39,277 nt of DNA, from the NCBI GenBank assembly GCA_937120535.1, contig CAKZJX010000073.1, forward strand, positions 1 through 39,277, given 5' to 3'. This document shows, piece by piece, positions 5,288 through 14,617 of this stretch. Below the pieces are notes generated by a model, which was given only the letters and a program-made list of their open reading frames with translations, was not told where the DNA came from and ran no database searches. A program made the translations under genes and the position numbers. The DNA comes from an uncultured Anaerolineae bacterium. Lineage in GTDB: Bacteria; Chloroflexota; Anaerolineae; Anaerolineales; Villigracilaceae. Position 1 is the first letter of the stretch, and each line of letters starts with the position of its first letter.

Positions 5288-6829
5288 TTATTGCAAGAAG
5301 GCAGATTGGGTCTGGTCGAGTTGAGAGTAGAGGGTGATGCGGTTGCGGCCGGCACGCTTGGCGGCGTACATGGCTCGATCGGCAGCGTCGATTAGTTGTT
5401 CTGGGTCGGTGGCATCAAAGGGGAATATAGCAATGCCGATGGAGATGGTGGGGATGATGGTCAAGTTGGAACAGGGCCAGCGATGGCTAGCAAAGGTGAC
5501 GCGCAGTTTTTCTGCGCGTTGATGGGCGGTTTCGATAGAGACATTGGGCATCACGATTAGGAATTCTTCGCCTCCGTAGCGACAAGGGGTATCCGATCGG
5601 CGGATGTGTAGGGCGATCTGCGAGGCTAGGAATTGTAGCACTTCGTCTCCTACTTTGTGACCACAGATGTCGTTGACGTGTTTGAAGTGGTCAATATCGA
5701 TCATGATCAGGCAGACCGGGTATTGGGCGCGATGGGCACGCGCTAGTTCTTGGTCGAGCACTTCTTGCAGGTAACGACGGTTGTAGAGGTTGGTCAGGGG
5801 ATCGCGAATAGCCAGTTCTCGCAGTTGGTCGCGCAGGCGAGTGATCTCTTTGAGCTGTTCTTGCAATTTGTGGTTGGCTATCCTCAGGGCAGCTTCGTTC
5901 TTTTTTCGCTCGGTGATGTCGCGAAATACGAGGAGACGACCGAAGGGGCGGTTTTTCTCGTCAAGCAAGGGGGTGATGATCAGATCAAGGTGGCGAGGCA
6001 TGGTCTGGGAAACTATGATTTCAGTGCGCTTGTTCCATACTCCCCAAAACGGCTGGGTGGTTTCGTTCCAGTTGAAGAGCACAGATTGGGCCGGCTGGCC
6101 GATGGCCTCTTCGGGTTTGATGCCCAGGAAGTTTCCAGCAGCGGGGTTTATCTCGACAATTCGATTATGGAGGTCGAGCACGATCACACCGTCGTTCATG
6201 CTTTGGATCAAGGTGGTGTGGGCTACGGGGATCAGGTCGAACATCCTGTTGCGGATGATACCCAGGTAGTACACTACGCCGGCCAGGGTGTAGATGATGG
6301 GGGAGGCGTCGAAGATCGTCCCGCTGATCAGGTACGCTATGGAGAGCGAGGCATCCCCAAAGAAGGAGAGGGTAGCTCCGAGGAAAGCGGTGTTGCTCTG
6401 CTCCCGAAGCAAGGCGCTTCCATGATGGCTCGACTGATGCAGCAGGAAGATCGTCGCTAGGAGCAAAGAGTAGCGATATACTAGTTCCATCCACACTAGG
6501 GGGCCGGGCGTCCAGACTAACTCTGACCATTCTCGATTGAGCCTGAACCCCAACGAGTGATATACCAAGTGATGAGCATCATTTGTCCATACTGCCAGCA
6601 AGCCAAGTAGGGGGAAAACCCAAAGCAAGATAAGCGACGAGGATGAAATTGAACGGCTATTGCGGGTGAGTTGAAGGGCAAAGATCAGGAGGGTTGGCTG
6701 AATCAGAAGGGTCCCCAGCATCGAGATGCGTAGCCAGAAGAATTGACCGGCGAGGCTAGCCGAAGCCCAGCGAGCGGCATTGGCTCCCGACCAGATGACT
6801 AGGGCAACCATGTGCAGGAACAAAAGCAT
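5288..6829 (-). CDS. Membrane-bound PAS-GGDEF diguanylate cyclase
   Basis: About 513 residues from ATG 6829. The first ~210 residues are a seven-helix membrane sensor of the type found at the N-terminus of some histidine kinases (FRLNREWSELVWTPGPLVWM is characteristic). A PAS domain follows (NDGVIVLDLHNRIVEINPAA; FRDITERKKNE ends it), then a short coiled coil (NHKLQEQLKEITRLRDQL) and a GGDEF domain. The active-site loop reads RYGGEEF, and RRSD five residues before it is an intact product-inhibition site, so it should make cyclic di-GMP from two GTP and be feedback inhibited. An in-frame ATG at 6835 is an alternative start. Neither has a Shine-Dalgarno; the promoter lies so close that the mRNA is probably almost leaderless. 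The signal sensed is unknown. Confidence 0.88.
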   Translation of the reverse strand: MLLFLHMVALVIWSGANAARWASASLAGQFFWLRISMLGTLLIQPTLLIFALQLTRNSRSISSSSLILLWVFPLLGLLAVWTNDAHHLVYHSLGFRLNREWSELVWTPGPLVWMELVYRYSLLLATIFLLHQSSHHGSALLREQSNTAFLGATLSFFGDASLSIAYLISGTIFDASPIIYTLAGVVYYLGIIRNRMFDLIPVAHTTLIQSMNDGVIVLDLHNRIVEINPAAGNFLGIKPEEAIGQPAQSVLFNWNETTQPFWGVWNKRTEIIVSQTMPRHLDLIITPLLDEKNRPFGRLLVFRDITERKKNEAALRIANHKLQEQLKEITRLRDQLRELAIRDPLTNLYNRRYLQEVLDQELARAHRAQYPVCLIMIDIDHFKHVNDICGHKVGDEVLQFLASQIALHIRRSDTPCRYGGEEFLIVMPNVSIETAHQRAEKLRVTFASHRWPCSNLTIIPTISIGIAIFPFDATDPEQLIDAADRAMYAAKRAGRNRITLYSQLDQTQSAFLQ

Positions 6830-6839
6830 AACCATGTCG

Positions 6840-6868
6840 TATATACATTATTTTTTGCTAAAAATCAA
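6840..6868 (-). promoter_or_regulatory. Probable promoter of the diguanylate cyclase
   Basis: Minus strand TTGATT (6863-6868), 17 bases, TATATA (6840-6845). The -10 ends only 10 bases before ATG 6829, leaving almost no 5' leader. Confidence 0.5.
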
Positions 6869-6960
6869 TCGCTTAAGGCCCCCTAAAAGTCTACCCTTTC
6901 AAGATTGTAAGAACCAACGTGCGAAAATTGGGATATGTAAAGCATCACCTAATGGTTTTC

Positions 6961-9444
6961 TTAAGGCTGGACACTCCCTTCTTCAAGGCTTTCCTGTGGG
7001 AGCTCTGGAAGTTCGACTTCTTCGGCCGGCCCAGGGGAGGGGGTTGCCGAGGCGAGTCGCCGCTCCACGTTCACCCATACGGTTGTGCCATCGGAGACCA
7101 GCTCGATCCAACCATGGACGTCGGTGCGCAGGACGGTGTATTCTTGGACGGCTTCGAGCGTCTCTGGATCGGGCAGGCCGAAGCGATTTTCGGTGGAGAC
7201 ACTCAGAAGGATGATCTGGGGACGTAGGGAGGCGATCCAGGTGGGTGGGTTGAGGGTAACCCATCCCGAGTCGGCCAGGAGCAGGGCGGTGAGCGGGGGT
7301 AGGGACGGGTCGGCTTGGAGTTCGGTCAAGGCATCGAGGCTCATTCCGATCGGGAGGAGCGCACGAAAGCGCTTGTATTCGATCCAGAGTACGGCGCCTC
7401 GTTGGTCGGCATGGAGAATCGTCAGGGTAGCTCCGTCGCCCAGGTCAAGTTTTTGGCCGGTTGTTGCTTGAATGATAGGAATTTGGCGGTCGATCAATCG
7501 GGCATGTAGGATGCGCGAGGCATAGGAAGCTTCTATGTTTCCGCTCCACAGGACGCGCCGCGGAGGATAGTAATCGATCAGGCGCGGTAGAGCCTTTACT
7601 TGATTTTCTTGGGTAGAAGCGATGATCAGCCAATCGAGTTGACGATGGAGCAGCGGTAGGCGTTCGCCCAATTGGCGAGAGAGTTGTGAAAGCTGTTCAC
7701 CGCCGTTGATCAGCAGATTGGAACCCAAAGGGGTCTGGATCAGGATGGCATCCGCTGTGCCAACGTTGAGAAGGATCAAGTGCAGGTTTCCGTCTGGTAG
7801 AGCTAGGATGGAACGCCAAACGAGAGAAGCAACCAGTAGCAGGCCGGCTAGGATACCCCAGATGGGAAGGCGAGGCAGGCGCACTCGGACGAGAAGTTGT
7901 TTTAATGGATTGCGTCCGAGGGTCAGGCCAAACAGCAAGGTAAACCAGAGAAGCACGCCGTAGAAGGGAAAGTCTAAGGCGATGGCGGCATTAGGGAGTT
8001 GAGTGAAGAGGTCTACCATGCGGATGGTGTATGCCACGAAGGGCCAGGCGATCCAGGCGAAAAGCCGCCCAAGGGGAAGCAAGATCATCCCCAGAAGGTT
8101 GGCTAGTCCGCCGAGGATCATTACGGCCGGTTGGGCCGGCAAGATGAATGGGTTGGCAATTAGTGAGACGAGGGAGATGCGGTTGAAGTGGTAGGCCATG
8201 ATGGGAAAAGTGGTCACTTGGGCGGCAAAGGTGACTAGGAAGAGGTTGCTGATGAGCGAAGCTAGACGAGCAATATGGGGGGCCGGCGGAGAATCGGGTT
8301 CGGGTGAGAGCGGTTTGAAGCGGGTAAGTAAGCGTATTGTCCAGCTTTCAAGCGGCTGAACGTATAGGATAAGGCCAAGGGTGGCAAAGAAGGAGAGTTG
8401 AAAGCCTACGTCGTAGACGTAGTAGGGTTGGTATAGGTTCATCGCAGCGGCGGCGACCAGTAGGGCGAGCAGCCCATCTTGTTGGCGGCCAAAGTAGCGG
8501 GCTAAAAGGCCGAGCCATCCCATGATGGCTGCCCGTACAACAGCGGCGTCGGCTCCCACGAGAAGGGTGTAGACGCCAACGCCAAGGGCAGCTAGGACCA
8601 TGCTGCGCCATTGATTCATTAGGCGTCCAAATAGAGCAAGGAGGACGGCGGTGATGATAGAGATGTTGAAACCGGAAATGGCAATGATATGGGCCGTGCC
8701 GGTGTCGCGAAAGGCTTGTTGCAGATCTTCAGGCAGGCCGTCATCCAGCCCTAGTAGGATGCCGGCTAGTAAGGAGGCTTCTGGATTGGGGAAAATCCGG
8801 TGTAGGACGCTCAAAGCGTATTGTCTTAGGCGATGAATAGCGGCCATGAAGGGGTTGCCGCGTTGTTCGGGGAGGAGGGTGATCTTGGGGTTTGGCAAGA
8901 ATGAGTGCACGCCTCGGCGAGCAAGGTATTCGCGATAGGAAAATCCCTCTTCTTCTGGCGGGGTTTGCAGTCGGCCGCGCAGGCGCATCATCTGGCCATA
9001 TTCGTACTCTTCGTGCGGCTGGATGCGGGCCAGAAGCAAGCCATCCACGGGGAGATTGCCTTCGTTGCCAGCGTCAATGCTAACGGCGCGAACGATTAGA
9101 TTAGCGTATCGATCGCGACGATCGGGGGGAGCTGTTACCCAGCCGGTGATTCGCACTTCGTATTGACGGTCGTTGTACCAGGCGAGATCGTGAGCAGTGA
9201 TGGTTGGGATGGCTGCTTGTAAGCGAGCTGCGCCGAGGAAGAATGAAGTTAGGAAGAAGGGTAGGATGGAAAGGGCGCGGGCCTGACCTTGAAGGACGGT
9301 TGAGCGTTTGAGGAAGCGCCACAGGCCTGCTAGACTTAGGGAGGTCAATGCTAAAGCCATCCAGATGGAAACAGGGAGGGTGAGTTGTTTTCCTGCTAGG
9401 ATTCCGATCAGGAAGGCTAGGGATATCCAAAAGAGAGGGGTCAT
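6961..9444 (-). CDS. comEC: ComEC/Rec2-type DNA uptake channel protein with a degenerate metallo-beta-lactamase domain
   Basis: An 827-residue protein with the full ComEC layout: N-terminal membrane and OB-fold region (DUF4131-like, residues ~1-200), the Competence membrane domain (AHIIAISGFNISIITAVLL near residue 256, then about eight helices), and a C-terminal metallo-beta-lactamase fold from about residue 550. The last domain starts recognisably (LLNVGTADAILIQTPLGSNL, then LINGG), but where active relatives have an HxHxDH motif this protein has LIIASTQENQVKALPRL (about residues 605-620), and the later GD and HHGS-type motifs are also absent. It probably forms the channel for single-stranded DNA in transformation, with a non-catalytic nuclease domain. 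No Shine-Dalgarno; a TACAAT sits 8 bases before ATG 9444. Confidence 0.9.
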   Translation of the reverse strand: MTPLFWISLAFLIGILAGKQLTLPVSIWMALALTSLSLAGLWRFLKRSTVLQGQARALSILPFFLTSFFLGAARLQAAIPTITAHDLAWYNDRQYEVRITGWVTAPPDRRDRYANLIVRAVSIDAGNEGNLPVDGLLLARIQPHEEYEYGQMMRLRGRLQTPPEEEGFSYREYLARRGVHSFLPNPKITLLPEQRGNPFMAAIHRLRQYALSVLHRIFPNPEASLLAGILLGLDDGLPEDLQQAFRDTGTAHIIAISGFNISIITAVLLALFGRLMNQWRSMVLAALGVGVYTLLVGADAAVVRAAIMGWLGLLARYFGRQQDGLLALLVAAAAMNLYQPYYVYDVGFQLSFFATLGLILYVQPLESWTIRLLTRFKPLSPEPDSPPAPHIARLASLISNLFLVTFAAQVTTFPIMAYHFNRISLVSLIANPFILPAQPAVMILGGLANLLGMILLPLGRLFAWIAWPFVAYTIRMVDLFTQLPNAAIALDFPFYGVLLWFTLLFGLTLGRNPLKQLLVRVRLPRLPIWGILAGLLLVASLVWRSILALPDGNLHLILLNVGTADAILIQTPLGSNLLINGGEQLSQLSRQLGERLPLLHRQLDWLIIASTQENQVKALPRLIDYYPPRRVLWSGNIEASYASRILHARLIDRQIPIIQATTGQKLDLGDGATLTILHADQRGAVLWIEYKRFRALLPIGMSLDALTELQADPSLPPLTALLLADSGWVTLNPPTWIASLRPQIILLSVSTENRFGLPDPETLEAVQEYTVLRTDVHGWIELVSDGTTVWVNVERRLASATPSPGPAEEVELPELPQESLEEGSVQP

Positions 9445-9653
9445 TGAGGGCGATTGTACAACAGAAAAGGGCCACAGATTGCCACAGATTGCACAGATTA
9501 CACGAATTGCATAGATAGGTCATAGGAGGCGATAGAGGGCAGATGATTGCAGATTTATAGGCTGTGCGAGTTGTTCTTAATCAATGTTGTGTGCTGAGTG
9601 TTGGAAATTGAGGTCGAAAAGTGGAGCTTGGTCTTGTATAATCGAGTTTTGGT
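9445..9653. promoter_or_regulatory. Divergent promoter region of comEC and the SDR pair
   Basis: For comEC (minus) a TACAAT lies at 9453-9458. For the SDR gene (plus) a perfect TATAAT lies at 9637-9642, 11 bases before the start codon. I find no convincing -35 for either. Between them 9468-9510 carries short repeats of the form CCACAGATTGCCACAGATT followed by GCACAGATTACACG. Confidence 0.5.
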
Positions 9654-11129
9654 ATGGCTGGAAGACTCATCTTGGTTACGGGCGCCACAGGGTATGTGGG
9701 AGGACGGTTGGCGCCACGGTTGTTGGAATCCGGGTATCGGGTGCGCTGTTTGACGCGTGATCCGCAGCGGTTGATGGGATACCCGTGGGCTTCGCGCGTA
9801 GAGGCGGTTGCTTGTGATATCAGCGATCCTAGTCGAACAGTAGAGTTGTTGCGCGGGGTATCGGCGGCGTATTATCTGATTCACGGCCGGCAAGGAGGGC
9901 GACAAGATGCTCAATATGATCTGTGGCTGGCGCACAACTTCGCCCTGGCTGCAGAGCAGGCCGGCGTGGAACGGATCATTTATCTTGGGGAGTTGGTGGA
10001 TCCAACGGCCAATCTCTCGCCCTATCTGCGTGCTCGCCACGAGATCGGCCACATCTTGCGCCACGGAAGTGTGTCGGTGACGGAATTTCGGGCCGGCATG
10101 ATCGTGGGGTCGGGGAGCGTCCTGTTTGAGATGATCCGCTATCTGACGGAGCGCGAGCCGATCCTGATCTGCCCAGCGTGGTTTTTTCACCAGGCGCAGC
10201 CGATCGCTATTCGGGATGTGTTGGCTTATCTGGTGGCCGCTCTTGAGACGCCTGAGTCGATCGGTCGGGTGATCGAGATCGGGGGACTAACGCGCCTGAC
10301 ATACGCAGAGATGTTGCTCGAATATGCTAAAGTGCGCGGTTTGAAGCGACGGCTGATCCGCACCCCGTTTTATGCAATGCGCCTCTCTGCTTATTGGGTA
10401 CATATGGTGACACCGATCCATTGGCGGGTGGTGCTTCCTCTGATTGAAGGGTTGCGTGCCCAATTAATCGTGCGGGACGATGTGGCGCGCAAGCTGTTTC
10501 CTCAGATTCAGCCGTTGGATTTTTCGACAGCGGTGCAGTTGGCTTTGGCACGCATTCAGCGGGATGACGTAGAGACTTCTTGGTCGGATGCGCTGGTGAC
10601 AGTGGTCGGTCGGGATCGCCCTTATACGTTTACCGTCGAGGAGGGGATGTTTATCGAGCGTCGTCAGGTGCTGGTGGAGGTGCCGGCCGAGGCGGTGTTT
10701 CGGGCGTACACCGGCTTAGGGGGCGATCGCGGCTGGCTCTTTATGGATTGGGCTTGGTCACTTCGCGGTTGGTTGGATAAGTTGATCGGGGGGGTAGGAT
10801 TGCGCCGCGGCCGGCGTCATCCAGATGAGATCCGACCTGGGGAGGCGCTTGATTTCTGGCGGGTGGAGGAGGTGCAAGTTAATTGTCTGATGCGACTGCG
10901 GGCAGAGATGAGGTTGCCCGGGAAAGCGTGGTTGCAGTTCGAGTCGATCCCGCAAGATGGACAGACGTTATTGGTGGTCACCGCTTATTTTGCTCCGCGG
11001 GGATTGTTTGGGTTTCTTTACTGGTACGCAATGTGGCCGTTTCATAAGTTTATTTTCGATGGTTTAACGCGTCGGTTGGCCTCGCGTGCCCGTGTCCTAG
11101 CGCATAAATTTTTATGGACGAGCGCTTGA
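9654..11129 (+). CDS. Atypical SDR (NmrA-like) fused to a DUF2867/SRPBCC-like C-terminal domain, paralogue 1
   Basis: A 491-residue protein. Residues 1-~290 are an NAD(P)-binding Rossmann fold beginning LILVTGATGYVGGRL with the GxxGxxG dinucleotide loop at residues 10-16. The classical YxxxK pair is not present (the region reads YLRARHEIGHILR), which points to an atypical SDR. Residues ~335-490 (VEVPAEAVFRAYTGLGG; FRAYT and GWLFMDW; YFAPRGLFGFLYWYAMWPFH) match the DUF2867 domain, thought to have a START/SRPBCC-like fold for hydrophobic ligands. Substrate unknown. The strong -10 is 11 bases before the ATG and there is no ribosome site, so translation may be leaderless. The next gene overlaps it by 16 bases and is a paralogue. 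Confidence 0.85.
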   Translation: MAGRLILVTGATGYVGGRLAPRLLESGYRVRCLTRDPQRLMGYPWASRVEAVACDISDPSRTVELLRGVSAAYYLIHGRQGGRQDAQYDLWLAHNFALAAEQAGVERIIYLGELVDPTANLSPYLRARHEIGHILRHGSVSVTEFRAGMIVGSGSVLFEMIRYLTEREPILICPAWFFHQAQPIAIRDVLAYLVAALETPESIGRVIEIGGLTRLTYAEMLLEYAKVRGLKRRLIRTPFYAMRLSAYWVHMVTPIHWRVVLPLIEGLRAQLIVRDDVARKLFPQIQPLDFSTAVQLALARIQRDDVETSWSDALVTVVGRDRPYTFTVEEGMFIERRQVLVEVPAEAVFRAYTGLGGDRGWLFMDWAWSLRGWLDKLIGGVGLRRGRRHPDEIRPGEALDFWRVEEVQVNCLMRLRAEMRLPGKAWLQFESIPQDGQTLLVVTAYFAPRGLFGFLYWYAMWPFHKFIFDGLTRRLASRARVLAHKFLWTSA

Positions 11130-12445
11130 TCCTGGTCACGGGTGCAACGGGGTATATTGCCAGTCGCCTCATCCCGCGCTTGTTGGAGCGTGGGCTGCGG
11201 GTGCGCGCCTTGGCGCGCAATCCACAGCGTTTGGTGGGGCGAGGTTGGGCGCGTCAGGTGGAGATCGTGGCCGGCGATGTGCTCAACCCAGCCAGTTTGC
11301 CTGCGACGGTAGAGGGCGTTCACACGGCCTACTATCTCATTCATAATATGAGCATCGGGCACGGTTACATCGAAAAAGAACGCGTCGGGGCCCAGAACTT
11401 CGGTCGGGCGGCGCGCGCAGCTGGCGTGCAGCATATTATTTATCTCGGCGGTCTGGCCGATCCGGAACAGGATATTGCTCCCCATATGCGTTCACGGATT
11501 GAGACCGGGTATCTCCTGCGCCAGAGCGGCGTGCCGGTCACGGAGTTCCGGGCCGGCGTGATCGTCGGTGCAGGGAGCATCTCATTTGAGATGATCCGCT
11601 TCATGACTGAGCTGTTTCCAATCGTGGTGGGCCCCAGGTGGTTAAACCATCGTTCCCAGCCAATTGCAGTGCAGAACGTGGTGGATTACTTGTTGGCGGC
11701 TCTGGATAATCCTGACGGCCAGGGACAAGTGTTTGAGATCGGGGGTGCGGATGTGTTGTTGTATAGGGACCTGATGCTTACCTATGCCCAGGAGCGCAAG
11801 TTGAAGCGCAGACTGATCCTGTTGCCATATCTGCCGGTATGGTCGATGGCGTTGATTGTGTCGCGGATGACACCGGTGCCTTATCCGATTGCGTATGCGT
11901 TGATCGAGGGGCTTTCGGCCGATAGTATCGTAAAACATCCCGGTGCACAGCAGGTTTTTCCCAAGGTAAAGTTGATGGATTTTAAGACCGCCGCACAGGA
12001 GGCATTGGCCAACTTGCATCCCGATCGCGTGGAGCGGGTGTGGGAAGATGGGCAATCGGGCAACCGGCAGCTCAAGCATGAAGGTTTTTTCGTGGAGCGT
12101 TACGAAGGGCGTTGGGACCGGTCTTCTGAAGGCGGTCGGTCCCTGATCGGGCGTTATGCCCAGAGTTACGGTTGGCGGATCGAAAATAGTAAAACCGAGC
12201 GCGATGTGCTGCTCCACCGCGTTTATCCGTTTGGAGAAGAATGGGAAGAGTGGCGCTTTGCCGACGGGATGTACATTTGTACCCACTTCTTTGCGCCTCA
12301 CGGGGTTATGGGGTTTGTGTATTGGCACCTTGGGCTACCGGTTCATCGCCTGATCCGGTGGCGATTTATCCGGACAGGCAAGAGCTTTCCCTGGTGGAGA
12401 TCGAGGCAAATAAACGCGCCGAAGGAAGGATCTTCGGCGCGCTGA
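11114..12445 (+). CDS. Atypical SDR with shortened C-terminal ligand domain, paralogue 2
   Basis: A 443-residue tandem paralogue of the preceding gene. The N-terminal halves align throughout (LILVTGATGYIASRLIPRLLERG; AGVIVGAGSISFEMIRFMTEL; FEIGGADVLLYRDLMLTYAQ). The dinucleotide loop has Ala in place of the third Gly. The C-terminal part is about 50 residues shorter and divergent, but it retains the end block CTHFFAPHGVMGFVYWHLGL, equivalent to AYFAPRGLFGFLYW in paralogue 1. The start codon lies inside the end of paralogue 1 (16-base overlap) without a ribosome site, so it is presumably translated by coupling. The two may act on related substrates or as a heterodimer. Confidence 0.83.
   Translation: MDERLILVTGATGYIASRLIPRLLERGLRVRALARNPQRLVGRGWARQVEIVAGDVLNPASLPATVEGVHTAYYLIHNMSIGHGYIEKERVGAQNFGRAARAAGVQHIIYLGGLADPEQDIAPHMRSRIETGYLLRQSGVPVTEFRAGVIVGAGSISFEMIRFMTELFPIVVGPRWLNHRSQPIAVQNVVDYLLAALDNPDGQGQVFEIGGADVLLYRDLMLTYAQERKLKRRLILLPYLPVWSMALIVSRMTPVPYPIAYALIEGLSADSIVKHPGAQQVFPKVKLMDFKTAAQEALANLHPDRVERVWEDGQSGNRQLKHEGFFVERYEGRWDRSSEGGRSLIGRYAQSYGWRIENSKTERDVLLHRVYPFGEEWEEWRFADGMYICTHFFAPHGVMGFVYWHLGLPVHRLIRWRFIRTGKSFPWWRSRQINAPKEGSSAR
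12415..12441. terminator. Hairpin between convergent SDR and HtrA genes
   Basis: Perfect 10-bp stem CGCGCCGAAG (12415-12424) and CTTCGGCGCG (12432-12441), loop of 7. It lies within the last codons of the SDR gene. On the minus strand it is followed by TTTATTTG, so it more likely serves the htrA transcript; on the plus strand no T-run follows. Confidence 0.6.
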
Positions 12446-12469
12446 GAGACAGAGGGAACAGGAAATCGA

Positions 12470-13627
12470 TTAGCGCGGTCGTTTGTCTAGCACGACCGAG
12501 ATGTCTAATTTTTCATCGCCACGCAGCACAGTGAGGATGACCGTATCGCCTGGGGCCTTCTCGTTGATCAGGTAACGCAGCAGCTCGTCAAAGATTTTGA
12601 CCGGCCGGCCGTCAATGGCGATGATCAAGTCACCGCCGGCGGGGATGTTCCCAAATCTGCTGACTCGATTTCCACCGCGAATGCCGGCCCGATCAGCGGG
12701 ACCTCCTGGGGCCACCTCTAGCACATATGCTCCGGTCTGGCTCTTCAAGTCCAGGGCTTCGATGATCGGTAGGCTAAGTTTAGGCAAGAACGAAATGCCC
12801 AAGTAGGGATAGTCATAGCGGCCGTTTTGTACCAAGCTGGGCACAACCCGTTTGACGATATTGGAAGAGATGGCGAACCCGATACCGGTGTTGAGCGGTT
12901 CTCCGCTCATGGTGGTCGCCATGGTGCGGATGGCGCGATTGACACCGATCACTTCGCCACGCAGGTTAAAGAGCGGACCGCCGGAATTGCCTGGGTTAAT
13001 TGCTGCGTCAGTTTGGATGATGTCGCCAGCGCTGAACACTGCTCCACTCGGTGTGGTGTGCATCGATTCGAGAGTGCGTCCTAAGGCCGACACAATTCCC
13101 ACGGTCATCGTCCCGTTCAGGCCAAAGGGATTGCCGATCGCAACCACGGTTTGACCGATTTGTACAGCATTGGAGTCGCCCAGAGGGAGCGGCAGCAGTT
13201 CCTCGGCTGGGGCGTTCACCTTGATCACGGCCAGGTCCGAGTCGGGATCGATACCGATCACGGTCCCGTAGGTCTTGAATCCGCTGACAAAGTCCACCTC
13301 CACCTGCTCCAAGCCTTCAACAACGTGATAATTGGTGACAATATGACCTTGGTCGTCGTATACGAATCCCGATCCCAGCGAATTGGTGAGTGGATCGATG
13401 GTCTTGATGGCGACGACGCCGCGATGGACTTTCTTGTAAAGCGCCACCAGCACTTCTTCGGTTTGGGTTGCGTCAATCGAGGTAAAGGCGAGCGGTTCGG
13501 TGTTTGATGCGCTCGATGAGTTGTTCTGTTCGACTTCAGTCATTTGAGCAGGAAAGAGATAGGTAGCAGTCGCACAGCTAACAATCAATAGCGAGAGAAG
13601 CAAAATAAAGATCAGGGGGCGTTTCAT
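12470..13627 (-). CDS. HtrA/DegP-type serine protease lipoprotein with PDZ domain
   Basis: A 385-residue exported protease. The N-terminus is a lipoprotein signal (MKRPLIFILLLSLLIVSCA, lipobox IVSC). The trypsin-like domain has the full triad: His in TNYHVVEG near residue 101, Asp in DPDSDLAVIKV near residue 129, Ser in NPGNSGGPLF near residue 217. One C-terminal PDZ domain (YVLEVAPGGPADRAGIRGG to about residue 380) binds exposed C-termini of misfolded clients. Start ATG 13627 has GGAGAG upstream. It follows dnaJ by 24 bases, so the two probably form one unit that deals with protein damage inside and outside the membrane. Confidence 0.92.
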   Translation of the reverse strand: MKRPLIFILLLSLLIVSCATATYLFPAQMTEVEQNNSSSASNTEPLAFTSIDATQTEEVLVALYKKVHRGVVAIKTIDPLTNSLGSGFVYDDQGHIVTNYHVVEGLEQVEVDFVSGFKTYGTVIGIDPDSDLAVIKVNAPAEELLPLPLGDSNAVQIGQTVVAIGNPFGLNGTMTVGIVSALGRTLESMHTTPSGAVFSAGDIIQTDAAINPGNSGGPLFNLRGEVIGVNRAIRTMATTMSGEPLNTGIGFAISSNIVKRVVPSLVQNGRYDYPYLGISFLPKLSLPIIEALDLKSQTGAYVLEVAPGGPADRAGIRGGNRVSRFGNIPAGGDLIIAIDGRPVKIFDELLRYLINEKAPGDTVILTVLRGDEKLDISVVLDKRPR

Positions 13628-13651
13628 AGTACACTCTCCAACAGGTAACGT

Positions 13652-14554
13652 CTAGCGGCTCTTTGCCGCCTCTTCGATTAATTGGCGCTGTCGGTGGGTC
13701 AAATTCTTAGGGATCTGCACCTTGAGACGAACGTACAGATCCCCTTTTTGCTCTGGGTTTTTGACGAATGGCATGCCACGGCCGGCGATGCGAAACACTT
13801 GATCGGGTTGGGTCCCCGCGGGGATCTTAAGCTTGACGCGGCCGGTCATGGTTTGCACATCAATCTCCCCACCCAAGAGTAAGATGAATACATCGACCGA
13901 GGCGGTAGTTTTAAGATCGTTGCCGTCACGCTCAAACTGCGGGTCAGGCGCTACCTCTATGATCAGGTATAAATCGCTTCCATCTGGGCCGGCGCCGGCC
14001 ACGCGCACCTTCGAGCCGGTCTTCACCCCCGGTGGGATGCGCACTTGCAGGCGGCGCTGATCGGACACGATCTCGCGCGTGGTGCCGTGATAGGCTTCTT
14101 GCAGCGAAATGGTCGCTGGTTGTTGATAAGCAGCGGTCGGTCGGGCCCGGCTGGAGACGCGCGAGGTCGGACCGCCGCCCATTCCCCCGAAGATGGCGCG
14201 GAAGAAATCGGAGAACATCCCTTCGCCGAACAAGTCATCTAGATCGCCGACTTCGACCCGCACGCCACCGGGCGTACCGGTAAACCATTGGCTCCAGTCA
14301 AAGTCCCCCGGCGCGCCGCGCTGTTGCCACGAGGAGTAGGCCTGACCCAACTGATCGTAACGGGCGCGCTTTTGCGGATCGCTGAGCACTTGGTAGGCCT
14401 CGTTGATCTCCTTGAATCGCTCTTCAGCAGATTTATCCCCAGGGTTGAGATCGGGGTGGTATTTGAGCGCCAGTTTGCGATATGCTTTGCGAATCTCCTC
14501 TGGGCTGGCATGGCGGTCAACACCCAGAATCTTGTAGTAATCTTTGTACTCCAT
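13652..14554 (-). CDS. cbpA: DnaJ/CbpA-type J-domain co-chaperone without zinc finger
   Basis: A 300-residue Hsp40 starting [17 protein letters not shown]. The J domain (1-~68) carries the HPD tripeptide in KYHPDLNPG, which stimulates the Hsp70 ATPase. A Gly-rich linker (~70-140) leads straight into the substrate-binding domains ([43 protein letters not shown] end). The four CxxCxGxG zinc repeats of true DnaJ are absent, so it belongs to the CbpA/type II class. ATG 14554 is preferred because the family starts here and GAGG lies upstream; an in-frame ATG at 14572 adds six unlikely residues. Promoter TTGACG-16-TACAAT upstream. No dnaK or grpE is nearby. Confidence 0.9.
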   Translation of the reverse strand: MEYKDYYKILGVDRHASPEEIRKAYRKLALKYHPDLNPGDKSAEERFKEINEAYQVLSDPQKRARYDQLGQAYSSWQQRGAPGDFDWSQWFTGTPGGVRVEVGDLDDLFGEGMFSDFFRAIFGGMGGGPTSRVSSRARPTAAYQQPATISLQEAYHGTTREIVSDQRRLQVRIPPGVKTGSKVRVAGAGPDGSDLYLIIEVAPDPQFERDGNDLKTTASVDVFILLLGGEIDVQTMTGRVKLKIPAGTQPDQVFRIAGRGMPFVKNPEQKGDLYVRLKVQIPKNLTHRQRQLIEEAAKSR

Positions 14555-14617
14555 AAGACGCCTCGGCAGCAAGGGGATAGGTTGCCTGCAGGCGACAGGA
14601 CAATCAGCCAGGATACG

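Noticed and set aside
7706-8194. Short plus-strand frames within comEC
   Set aside because: Arg/Ser/Pro-rich antisense translations of a clear membrane-protein gene.
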